Part shown: positions 33,557 to 43,541 of the stretch, one piece after another
Numbering within the stretch: the stretch's first letter is position 1
How the letters are laid out: each line of letters starts with the position of its first letter
Source: Agarophyton chilense
Taxonomy: Eukaryota > Rhodophyta > Florideophyceae > Gracilariales > Gracilariaceae
DNA length: 64,000 nt
Assembly: GCA_030374765.1 (NCBI GenBank)
Contig: JARGXX010000001.1
Location: forward strand, 1,302,001-1,366,000
Direction of reading: 5' to 3'
Position numbers and translations under genes: made by a program
Notes under the pieces: model-generated
Seen by the model: only the letters and a program-made list of their open reading frames with translations
Told to the model about the DNA's origin: nothing
The model's database searches: none

Positions 33557-33935
33557 TTTTGGCTTCATATGAGGCCGGTGGTCGTATAGACACTAGATGA
33601 TTGAAAGAGATACTTTTTTTCGACATGTTTTTTGGGATAGTTTGAGGCCAAAAATAGTTGGTTGTTGTTTTTTTGCGAATACTTAAGTTTGCTACACCAA
33701 AAGTATATCGTTTTAAAGAAGAGTATTAAAGCTCTGTTTGATTAGATTCCCGAGGCTTTTCCTCAACGATAAAGATGTATGGTTTTTATTTTTGTTTTCT
33801 TCCTTTCTGCTCTAAATTTGAAAATTCATATCTTGAATGATTTTCAATTACTTAAGAGAAATTTTGGCCTCATATGAGGCCAAGCTGGCCTCAGGTGAGG
33901 CCAATTCTCCAGGCGTGTAGACACTAGGCGATAGC
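33557..33935. repeat. Direct repeats carrying GGCCTCATATGAGGCC palindromes
   Basis: Two units, at 33557-33606 and 33861-33935, share the order ATTTTGGC-YTCATATGAGGCC ... GTAGACACTAG-GAT. The second has the perfect 16-base palindrome GGCCTCATATGAGGCC (33866-33881) and a near copy, GGCCTCAGGTGAGGCC, at 33887-33902. They may be the end of a small transposon or protein binding sites. Confidence 0.55.
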
Positions 33936-34223
33936 ATTCGCATTACTCATCGCAGTTTTAAGGCACCCTGAACAAGCATCGAACTGCGCTTAAGAGATAC
34001 TCTCCCCGTTTGAACGCCACAGGAGTTCTTTGGAGTGTGGTACAGAAGGCTCTGGACCGCAAACACTTCGAGCACAACATTTATTACCTTCCCCATCTTA
34101 GAAGAATGAAACCATCAGTCGAGCACATGCCTGTGGCGATTCAAAATGATCTTCAAGAACATGCCACCATAGCTCTATTATCCTCAAACAGTTCACCATG
34201 CAATTCGTCGAAACAATATCACA

Positions 34224-34251
34224 GGGGGGGGGGGGGGGGGGGGGGGGGGGG
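34224..34251 (+). repeat. Run of 28 G
   Basis: An uninterrupted G homopolymer of 28 bases, able to form a G-quadruplex and prone to length errors in sequencing and replication. Confidence 0.9.
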
Positions 34252-34472
34252 TGTTTAGCGATTTTATGCATTAAATACCACATTTCGACCCCAAGAAAAG
34301 AGAATCAGTACCACTGATGAGAACACGTAAAGAATGAGTTTACTAGCAGCGGTTTTTAGAAAAACTGAAGACTTCGACCGCTTCCACAAAACAAATGCGG
34401 CTCTAATCGCCGAATGCAACCTTTCAGAAGGAGTTCATCACGTCAAATTACGTAGTCCGCCATATTGGCGCG

Positions 34473-36243
34473 CTAGCCACTGTGAGTCGACTTCTCGTAA
34501 GTGAATAGAGAATGAACGTTTCCTTCCAGCTGCGCAGCAGGAGTTCTTACCTGGAATCTCAGGGTTCCATCATACATCTGACTGTGGAGCTCTGTTATGC
34601 TTCGGACCCCGAGGTCCTGGAAACCGTGTTTCACACCCATGCGCAAGTACGGCAAGAATCTCTTGACCGACCCTTTATCAGCTACAGCCCCTGAGACTCC
34701 TTGTGCGACCCGAATACGATCGTCTTCAGAAAAGTATCTCACACTTGATCCTTTCCTCATAGCATCAGCGCTTCCCATTCCGCGATACTTCTTCAAACGA
34801 ACACCATCTTTGTAAAAGTATTCACCAGGACTTTCTTCCGTGCCAGCAAGCATCCCACCCATCATCACACAGGATGCGCCGCATGCCAGCCCTTTGATAA
34901 TGTGCCCAGAAGAAGAAATACCGCCGTCTGCAATACAAGGTATGTCAAACTCACGAGCAAGTTTGGAAACACGGTACACAGCTGTCGCCTGTGCTCTTCC
35001 GCATGCAGTAACTTCTTGAGTCGTACAAATGGACCCGCTTCCCATTCCAATCCGAAGGCCATCAGCACCAGCCTTTATGAGATGATAGGCCTGGTTCTGT
35101 GTCACGACATTCCCGGCAACTATTTCCAATTCTGGATACTTGTTCTTGATGTACTTCAACATATCCAATTGGAACACGGAATCGCCTTGGCTAGAGTCTA
35201 ACATGATGACATCACAACCAACTTCAACCAATGCATCGAGTCGATCCTTGTCTTCCGGTCTTGTACCAATAGATGCACCACACAGGAGTCTTTTTCCGCT
35301 CTTGTCCTTCGAAGACTCTGGAAAGTCCCGGTTCTTTAGAATATCCGTTCTTGCCACGAGGCCAACGAGCTCAAAGCGTTCATTCACGATAGGCAACTTT
35401 CCCTTTTTGCTTTCTTTGAGTATAGTGTAGGCAAGTTCTAGCGAACAGCCTTCCGTCGCCGTCTGAAGTTCAGTCACCATTATGTCACTCAGAGGTGTAT
35501 CTTTGTCGCGAACAAATTCAACGTCACGATTTGTGACGATTCCCACCAACTTACTGTTCATTCCACCGCTCTCAGTTACAGGGATTCCCATGAAACCATA
35601 TCGATTTTTGATTTCCAAGGCATCGCGAACCGTGTTTGTTGGACTCAAGGTTTTTGGATCCGTGATGAAACCATTCTCGTATCTCTTAACACGATCAACC
35701 TCACGTTTCTGCTCTCGGACACTGTTATTGTAGTGAATAACGCCAATACCTCCTTGTAAAGCCATGTTAATGGCCATTTCCGACTCTGTCACAGTATCCA
35801 TGGGCGAACTTATTAGTGGAAGATGAAGTTGAGTTTTGCGAGTAATACGCGTCTTCAAAGAAACATCTTCAACACCAAAATAAATATGGCCCGGCAACAT
35901 CACAAAGTCGCCATAAGTATACCCGGTCTAGTTTCATATCAAACGACTACAGTTAGCATATCTCGATTGCACTCTATTGTTTCTCAAACGGTTAAATGGT
36001 AAAACTCACAATACCAGAATCCAAAAAGTCTGCGGCTGCAGCTCCGTCTTGATAGCGAAACATATCTTCTGGGGAAAAAGCAGGCCTAGAAAGGTTTCAA
36101 TGTTTTTAAAGAAGACATTTGATGTAAGATTAAGCAAGGCTTCGGCACGGTTGAGCAAAAGTGATAACATACTTCGGGCTCTTCTTCGGTTCACCCTCCA
36201 TGCCTGGTCCATTGAAGATTGCACCATTGCTTACCGGTGCCAT
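34473..36243 (-). CDS. Inosine-5'-monophosphate dehydrogenase, three exons
   Basis: IMPDH oxidises IMP to XMP with NAD+, the first committed step of GTP synthesis, in the cytosol. The main exon (34473-35927) carries [13 protein letters not shown], a CBS pair, the catalytic-Cys loop [10 protein letters not shown], the GGI and GMGS phosphate-binding segments and the flap end VAQGVSGAV. That exon alone lacks the usual N-terminus. I place exon 2 at 36010-36085 and exon 1 at 36173-36243, with GT-AG introns of 82 and 87 bases in matching phase. Together these give 533 residues starting [10 protein letters not shown] and restore the conserved [12 protein letters not shown] segment. The family usually has 500-515 residues. 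An in-frame stop upstream and the lack of another ATG support this start. Confidence 0.92.
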
Positions 36244-37704
36244 TATCAACTGATGTATATTCCAAAATATGAAGAATGAGCGCTTCTTATCCGATTATGT
36301 GAACAAAATGCGTTGGTGGCCACTAAACAATGCACGGCGCGTCGAATGTGACGAGACTGAAGCACTCCGTACTACTTCGGCGGCGGCGGCGGGCGGCAGC
36401 CAGCGGCCAAAGCAGGAATAGTGATCTGAGTTGCCTTTGACAGTTTTGGCGTTGATGCAACTGACACCTCGCCGAACCAGCACTTTTTTAGTTATCGATA
36501 TTGTAGGAAAATGAAAATAAAAAATAAAACGATTAGATTTGCGCTTTAATGTGCAGTAGCACATGCAATCCAGCCGCAAAAAGTGCCGATAGAGCTACCT
36601 TAGCCGTCCCGGGGTCAGGAAAGCTTTTCAATATTATGCACTAGCTAGCTAGCGGGACAGAGTGCCAGATATATACAGGTGACAGACAGCTACTTCTTCA
36701 CCCACGGCCCAAAATAGCTAATGAATATCGTAAAAGCCATCATCACACTTCTTGTTATGGAAAGAACCTCCAGAGCTCAAAGCTGTAGCTAGCTAGCTAG
36801 CAAGGAGAGTATTATGCCTGTTCACGGTGGCCTGAATATGTTTCGAACGTCTTGATGTTTGTCTGTTCCCTGCATGCCTACTTCTGTTGATGAGTGCATG
36901 GCGATTACGCGTCATGATTCGGTACGGCCTTTCTACTCTGGGGAAAGAGAACATCTGTGAATACGGAGGCTGTTTCAGGATCATCGCACGGGCTATATGA
37001 TCCCTTTTCCAGGTTCTGAGTGTGTTTGATAAGGGAACATTGCTCATACAATCAAGAAGCAAAGAGGTCTGTTCAAAAGAAAGCGTCCAATGACTGATAG
37101 GTCGAAGCCGTCCCCCCTTATATATGCTGAACATTTTATCGCATTGCCCTGTTCAGTACAATCTAAGACAGGACACTTGATTAAAGGAAAAGTCACCAAT
37201 GACTTGCCATCAACGACGAACAATGGAAGAGCACGAGAATTGTTCCGTTCTGTGATGCATCGTAGTTTCTAAGCTAAAACATTTTTGCCTCTCTTTCACA
37301 AACAATCAGGTGGCGGAGCATCAGCATTGGTGTTCCGGCACGCTTAGGTGTCCTCATGTGTTCATTGTCCAAGGAGGTCTAGGAGAAATCAACTTTCGAA
37401 TTGATTCCTCATCATGGACAATTGGCAGTATCTGTGATGGGTCGAGGTCCTAAAACAAACACTGTTCCATGCAGGCATGAGCGAAGGATGCCGTACAGTT
37501 TCAATTCACGATGATAACTTTACATGGAAGATGAGATGATGAACCCACTCTAAACCTACAGCGAAAGATAGTGCCCAACCCATAGTTTCAGGGCACTCAT
37601 GGACGAACCGTACATGCGAAAGGCGATTTGAACGGCAAGGGTACAGATAGTGTTGTTCATCCCCAGTGCTCAAGAAGCAACAAAGTGTGCGAAGGATATG
37701 TGAT
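36244..37704. other. Intergenic interval upstream of IMPDH
   Basis: No convincing gene. It contains the IMPDH promoter side with a short GGC-rich patch near 36,380, and two CTAG-type microrepeats near 36,641-36,653 and 36,788-36,801. An open minus-strand frame of 113 codons at 36793-37134 has no recognised similarity and is probably chance. Confidence 0.5.
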
Positions 37705-38598
37705 TTACTGCTTCTTCTTCGGCGTGAGGCCCATCTTCTCAGCAAGATTCCTAGCAACTGGTGGCGCTTTCTCGAGGTAAGGAGTAGACTTTTGCATAGC
37801 AACGTCACGAAGCTTGACGGCGCGATCAGCGGCAGCACGGCGTCCAGACTCGAGGTGCCGCGAAGCGGTGTCAGATGCCTTTGCCAATGCGTCATCGACT
37901 TTCTTCTTGTTCTTCTCGTACAGGAGCGGGACGGAGAAAAGGGCAAGCGAGTCTATGAAGCAAATGGTGACAATAGAGAACCACTTTCCAGCTTGGTAAA
38001 TGACGAAGCCAACAAGCATCCACTTGATTGCAACTACTGGCTTGTTGCAGTAAATAATGTCTCGCAGTTGCTCGGAAACCTCATTTCCTTCCTCGACAAT
38101 GGTGTCGACAACGCGCATCATGGAGTCACGTCGGAACAACGGAGTGGATGCTGGGGGACGAGCAAGATACTTGTCAAATTTGTTTCCCATGCGCTTGTTG
38201 GCATACTGGGCGGCGAGACGCATGGCGATGTACAAACCAAAAAGGAGGCCGCAGACCGAGAGTACGGAATTTCCCCTGATGAGGGTGAGATAGAAGAAGA
38301 GCATATGAGAGGCGAAGATGATGCCCGTAATCTTGGGATCGCGCCATAGCAGGATAGCACGAATGCGGCTCTTACTGGGGGCGACAGGGAGCGGGACTGC
38401 GGGAATGGCCTCGGAGGCAGAAGGGGTGGAGAGCGAGGCTACGGGGGTGGATGGATCCATGTTGACGAGCGAGGAGGGGTCGTTGATGGAGGAGTTGATG
38501 GAGGAGTCGGTGGTGGGGGTCTTAGAAGCGGTGGAGTGGGTGGGCGCTTGATCAATGAAGGAGGGGAAAGAAGGAGCGCGCGGGGGGGGGAGGGGCAT
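37705..38598 (-). CDS. Reticulon-domain ER membrane protein
   Basis: A 297-residue protein with a reticulon homology domain. Reticulons insert as hairpins and bend ER membranes into tubules. Residues 1-80 are a Ser/Thr/Pro-rich disordered tail. The domain starts near residue 83 with ILLWRDPKITGIIF, followed by the first hydrophobic hairpin (about 95-130), a cytosolic loop, the second hairpin (about 187-230) and the signature SLALFSVPLLYEKNKKKVD. The C-terminus is helical and basic and ends KKKQ, fitting a KKXX di-lysine ER retrieval signal. The start at 38598 is the first ATG; a second Met at about residue 47 is also possible. No intron is needed. Confidence 0.88.
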   Translation of the reverse strand: MPLPPPRAPSFPSFIDQAPTHSTASKTPTTDSSINSSINDPSSLVNMDPSTPVASLSTPSASEAIPAVPLPVAPSKSRIRAILLWRDPKITGIIFASHMLFFYLTLIRGNSVLSVCGLLFGLYIAMRLAAQYANKRMGNKFDKYLARPPASTPLFRRDSMMRVVDTIVEEGNEVSEQLRDIIYCNKPVVAIKWMLVGFVIYQAGKWFSIVTICFIDSLALFSVPLLYEKNKKKVDDALAKASDTASRHLESGRRAAADRAVKLRDVAMQKSTPYLEKAPPVARNLAEKMGLTPKKKQ

Positions 38599-39129
38599 CG
38601 CTCAGGGGGACGACAGAAGACGGGGGAAGGCCCAGGCTGAGAGGGGCGAGCTATGGACAGAACGGTCAGAAGGACTGTGCGCGCGGATCGGACGAGGGCA
38701 GGCAGCGTGCGAGGCTCTCTCGCGATTGCGCAGCGGCCTTAATAAAAGAGAGCGCTGGAAGGTGGCCACCTGTGCACGCTTTCGAAATCACGCCGCCAAT
38801 CACGTCCAAGTGATGCGCTCGTTGCCTGCTACCGCTGGCTCCGCCTGACAAATATCGCGCGCGCTTACGCCGTCCCACAGCGCTTCGTGCTCAGCTTTGG
38901 CTAAGTTTACCCGCTCCTCGGCGCTTCCCGCCGGGACTGCCCGACTGCCGCTGTGCCGTGGGCGTCCCGGCCGCCGAGGAAGAGGAAGAGCGCGCCCTGC
39001 CTCTGTCACGCTACGCATCCCAGGTGCCCAGCTCCGCCATCAACGTCTCGTGCGCCACTGTGGTCCGGCCTCCGCCCCTACGAATCACTTGCCGCACCGT
39101 CGCCAAGCGTATCACTCCCTATCCCGTCG
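38599..39129. other. GC-rich intergenic interval
   Basis: The promoter side of the reticulon gene and the 3' side of the HAD gene. Several long frames here reflect high GC content only. Confidence 0.4.
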
Positions 39130-39774
39130 CTACGCTGTCTCTGGCGTCACGAGGTGAACCGTTGTCTTGATTGCCTTGAGTTTGAGCAACTCATCGGTGA
39201 GATCAGTGGCAAACGCCTCTGCGTGCGCCACCCGGTCCTCCCAAATGTGCAGCTCTTTCAGCGGGCATGATGCCAGCGGCCCCTCCATCACCAATTGTCT
39301 GAACAGGTCCTCCTTGAATTCCAGCGTCGTACGCCGCCCTCCTGGATGTGTAATCACTGCTTCATGCTCCAGAAATGACTCGCCGCTTGCCACCATATCA
39401 TTCTTCGCGCCGATGCAAATCTCGTCCAGAATTCGTAGAATAGGCTCTCTTACCGGTTGTATTCTACCCGTCACAACCACCCCGACCGCCGTTTGCGATC
39501 GTGTTACCACCTCCTCCATTTGTTCAAACACCGTGCGCACTACTCGACACGCTGGAAACGGCGATTCTACAACCGGTGGTAGAAGACTCCCCGCACGACC
39601 CCACCATCCTCCTTTCCATTCTTTTCCAGTTTCCAGTTTATACCTCCGCTTCCCTTCTTCTGGTCCAGGCGTGCGGACAAGAGTCCCATCAAAGTCAAAT
39701 ACGTGCAGCGATTGTATCGGACCCAGTTTTTTATGTAGTCTCAGAGCTCTGGCTAGTCGAGGAGGAAGGTCCAT
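39130..39774 (-). CDS. HAD-superfamily protein, Swiss-Army-knife RNA-repair type
   Basis: A 214-residue HAD-fold protein. Motif I HVFDFDGTLV (about 24-33) holds the two catalytic aspartates. The insert GWWGRAGSLLPP (about 55-68) is typical of the family named Swiss Army Knife RNA repair-like, in which the HAD domain is thought to remove phosphate from RNA ends. Motif II is VVTGR (about 99-103), and the acidic motif IV is HIWEDRVAHAEAF (about 176-188). In fungi and plants the domain is often part of larger proteins; here it stands alone. No transit peptide is obvious. The biochemical role is inferred from the family, not from direct evidence. Confidence 0.75.
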   Translation of the reverse strand: MDLPPRLARALRLHKKLGPIQSLHVFDFDGTLVRTPGPEEGKRRYKLETGKEWKGGWWGRAGSLLPPVVESPFPACRVVRTVFEQMEEVVTRSQTAVGVVVTGRIQPVREPILRILDEICIGAKNDMVASGESFLEHEAVITHPGGRRTTLEFKEDLFRQLVMEGPLASCPLKELHIWEDRVAHAEAFATDLTDELLKLKAIKTTVHLVTPETA

Positions 39775-41589
39775 TTTGCGTTTTGGCCTTGCTCGCTGTT
39801 GCGCACTCTGCCCAACAAAGCTGCAACCTTCAACCTTCTACAGTACGGGACCTGCACACATGCCCATGTTCAGCTGTCTTTGAATGGCACGCGTCATGTG
39901 AAACGTTACATCTTACAGTAGAAACCCATCAGTAGATGTCAGAACTCTTTTTTGTTTCCGCCACTGTTCCCGTCGTCGACACATTGTGCATCCTTTGCCC
40001 TTGACGAAGATATTGTAATTCTACGCATAAACTGTTTAGAGAATTGCTTGGAATGTTCAACCGTTACTATTCGCTTTACCTACACAGAGTCAGAGCAACG
40101 CGGTATTCTAAATGATCCTCCCCTGGACATCGACCTGCCCATTTTTTCTTTGTCATGCGTAACACAGATCAAAAATCCGAAATAGCAGGTAGTCTCCCCA
40201 GCCAAACCAGGTTATTGTTCTGTTTCAGACTGTGGATGGCTTTTCGATCTTTCACGACTCCACACTCAGTGTTTCGGAATCATTCTGATGAGCAGTTTGA
40301 GATTTTTTTCTGCTAATTCATGGAGCTCAGGTGTTAAGCTTGAATGAAAAGCCATCTACGATATCAGAAATTGCTACGTAGGCAATTCTCACAATTGCTG
40401 TATGTAGCTCGGAATCTCCGAAGAAAAGTACAGAAGATACTTCTAAAACTATCAAATTGGCGACAAATTCGTGTATTTCTCATATCTCCTCGCCAAGTTG
40501 CGGTGATATTATAGAACGAAGATTGAACGAGCGAGATTGGTCATATTCGAAATTGAGCAGCAAAAACCAGCACCAGTTCCTACAAACAGGCCGTACATGA
40601 CAGTAGCACTTTCAAACAAAGAAAAAATGCTGTGAAGCGCGAGGGAGGGCGGCAATCGAGTTCAATCAGACACCTGGCTGTTCCTTGGTTTGCTTTGTGC
40701 CCCGCCAGCTCTTAGAGGGATCTCGCGGGCTGTTCTAAAACGGATACTGTCTGTCCATTGACAAGGACGTTGCTCTCAACAGTCTAATTTGTTACGGTAA
40801 CGTTATTGTTAAGTGCCTACTCGTTGCCACAACGGTATTCATAAGTCTCTAGTCGTGTTATTGTCAGCACCACAAAGAACAACTGGCCTATCTTAAACAA
40901 GAAACGACTGTTCATCATTGCTATACTCAAAATTCTAACATTGCACCCCCCAAGCTTCTTCTGAAGCATGGCCTGAATCTACAGCAAAAGCAGCGTACAT
41001 TGAAAACAAACCTTAAAACTGCAGCAAGAAAGGTAGAAAGAGGCGGTGGGTACGTTTTTCTGCGCTGTCAGCTGTCCAGTTGTTCTCGTCGAAATTTCAC
41101 AAACAGGGCGGCGCTCGTTCTCTTCTCAAGATATGCTCAGTGGACGGTCTCGAAAGATCTTGGCCTCACTGCAAAAGAAAACAAGGTATTTTCTAGGTGG
41201 AGAGCCCGCCATGAGACCTATGGGGAAGAATTTTCAAGAGGTTTGTTCTGAGAAGGAATTGATCTATGTTGTTTCGCAAACTTACGCAAGCTTATCCCAA
41301 AAGAATGCAGACGGCTTGGTTGAGTCCCATGATTCCAATAAGATGATTGGGAATCGGGAACTTTCACGATAACGATAAGAATACAAGGGACAGGGATACA
41401 ACACGGACATTGTGGGAGTTTTCAATCTTAACCTTAAGTTTTAAGATATTATTAGAAGTGAAGCTATGTTCATACTAGACACAATTGATGCTCACCTCGA
41501 TCAGAGACGGTTTCCGGCGATAGAATCGACCACATGACCATTTCCCTTTTTTTTTACGGTTCTCACCCTATTTATTGAATCGGAAGCAG
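39775..41589. other. Intergenic interval
   Basis: 1.8 kb without a recognised gene. Open frames at 39952-40185, 41000-41251 and 41046-41372 have no similarity I recognise. The N-terminal half expected of the LdpA-like gene that follows was looked for here and not found. Confidence 0.4.
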
Positions 41590-42610
41590 TCATGACCTAG
41601 ATTCTCACTTTCGAAAAGCATTGTTTGAAGCTAAAGACTGCTTGACAGGTTGCATTCGTCCGTGTGAAAAAGTGTGCCCTGTTGACGCAAGAGAGTTGAC
41701 TGGAGTCTTCGAAGACAGTTGCAAAGGGAGTGGACGATGTATTCCTGTATGCCTGATCAAGATTGTGAATGCTGTAGAGTAAGTTCACCTCTCACGCAGA
41801 TGAACAATCTGTCAGTAGAAGTAGATTGTGGAAAAATCCATACAGGCAAGGGGCATTTAGAACAGTTTGAACAGAATTGGGAAACGTAGTGAAGATATAG
41901 TCGCGGAAAATCTAAAGATAATAGCTGTTTCATTTCCTAGTCTTGGAACTGACGTGGAAGTAGGAAATGCATTGTGCGCAATGTGGACAGCGATTTCGAG
42001 AAACTAGAGATTTCTCAGTGCGCGGCTCAATGATTTGGCAAACGGACGGTAGGCCTATGAGCGGGGACATCGGTGGTGTAGCTGCCATAAGCTCTGTGAA
42101 ACTGGCTCAAAGAGAGAACATTCCAGGACATGTTCAACTGGCTGGGGGCACAAATGCTTCGACTGTCGCACGAATGCGAAAAGCTGAGTTGCTGCGCTTG
42201 TCAAATGAGGACCAAACAATCAAGATTCCATTGCCGGCAGCAAGCGGAATCGCAGTGGGAGGATAAGAAAAGAAGGTGAGATAAAGTCCTACTCATTTAT
42301 GTGCACGTGAGCAGTTCAGACTACTACTGGCTTCTCATTTTCTATTTCTCTACAGCTGATCAAAGAGAACTTGGGTGACAAGATTGACGCTAATTTAGGC
42401 TATGATGAACTCCAAGGAGCAGTGGAGGTTGTATCAAGACTGGTACGTGGTTTTAAGTCTATCTACGTGGTACATGCAAAGCGCCTTGTCGTGGTGTGCC
42501 CATTAGCCGACGATCTCTAGAAGTTGAATGAAGGGATATATGAAAAGCTGAAGGCCAAAGTCGTCGGTGACGAAATGCTTCTGCGGTCGAGAACAACTTT
42601 AGAAACCTAG
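41590..42610 (+). pseudogene. LdpA-like iron-sulfur protein pseudogene
   Basis: LdpA is a cyanobacterial iron-sulfur protein that links light or redox state to the circadian clock; relatives occur in plastid-bearing eukaryotes. After a splice acceptor at 41589 the sequence reads DSHFRKALFEAKDC and then a ferredoxin-like cluster, CIRPCEKVCPVDA ... GSGRCIPVC. Further on are IHTGKGHLEQF, LKIIAVSFPSLG, IWQTDGRPMSGDIG and GHVQLAGGTNASTV, and the end is homologous to LdpA_C. Introns 42276-42355 and 42443-42520 (80 and 78 bases, GT-AG) are clean. In the part before 42,275, however, the frame changes about four times with conserved sequence on both sides, and no N-terminal third was found. Either the gene died recently or the assembly has several small errors. 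Confidence 0.65.
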
Positions 42611-42748
42611 TGAGTTTTTCAACAGCCTAGTGAGCTTAACATGGCTATAGATATGTAGTGGGCGGCTGCAGTGTATAAGGAAGTGCTACAAGTTGTTGGG
42701 GGTCCTTAGCAAGCCCCACACGATTCGAATTAACGTACGTGCTCACAT

Positions 42749-42792
<44 letters not shown>

Positions 42793-43541
42793 CCATCTAT
42801 CCAGAGAGGCAGTGGTTCCCAAACAAAGCCATTCAGTAAAGCTTGTCAAACAAAGTTTATCTTTTTGTCTTGGCATTCTGTCGATTCCGAGGATCATGGA
42901 AAAAATGATTCGAAAGTACCATTTCTTAGCAACGCATAAACACTCGGGGTAGAAAAATGACTATGTATACCGTTGCTGTACAGGACCTTCATGATGCATT
43001 GGATCGGGAAGGAGACACAACCCGTTCTCCTCACAGTTCTCTTTGCAGTTCGATGTGAGGTTAAATTGCTGCTCAATGGGACAGTTTCAGGATTCACGTG
43101 ATATGCCTGGTTTCCCTCTACTAATTGGAAGGGGAACAAACCCGAGAGAAGGCTACTTTTCCAGCAGAGGCAGCAGTATTCTTAGGTCTTTTGAACTTAA
43201 GATCTAAGAACATTGCTGCGTCAAAGTTTGAACTGGGAAGAATGGCTCAGTTCATCTTCAAAAAATCGTTTAGATGCATAGGAAATTTTTTTTTTGCTAT
43301 TCCTTTTGAGGTTTTGTCTGTTTGCTTCCTGAATCAGGAATCCTGATGTGTAGCTGAGGGCCCAAAACCGACACCGTCTTTTTGCCGCCAGCGCGACGTA
43401 AGTACTTGCTGCAAGGTCTGAGACCCATGGTACGGCCACAAGGGCTTGTTTCCACCCGCCAGTCAAACCAAGCGCTACCTGAAGGCGTTCGCGACTCGCA
43501 AACAGACGGTGAATTGTAACAAAAGACGGCTCTGAGAGAAA
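42611..43541. other. Intergenic interval with AG microsatellite
   Basis: No gene is recognised. It holds the AG repeat and, at its right end, the promoter side of the golgin-like gene. Confidence 0.5.
42750..42789 (+). repeat. (AG)n microsatellite
   Basis: About 20 uninterrupted AG dinucleotides. Confidence 0.9.

Larger units (their letters stand above)
33172..34472. other. AT-rich non-coding interval
   Basis: About 1.3 kb without a recognisable gene. It holds the repeated palindrome block at 33557-33935 and the G run at 34224-34251. The short open frame at 34010-34258 ends in translated glycine from the G run and is not credible. Confidence 0.5.

Noticed and set aside
34010-34258. 82-codon frame ending in poly-Gly
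   Set aside because: Its end is only the translated G28 run; the rest has no recognised feature.
36793-37134. 113-codon minus-strand frame
   Set aside because: No recognised similarity, in AT-rich intergenic DNA with microrepeats.
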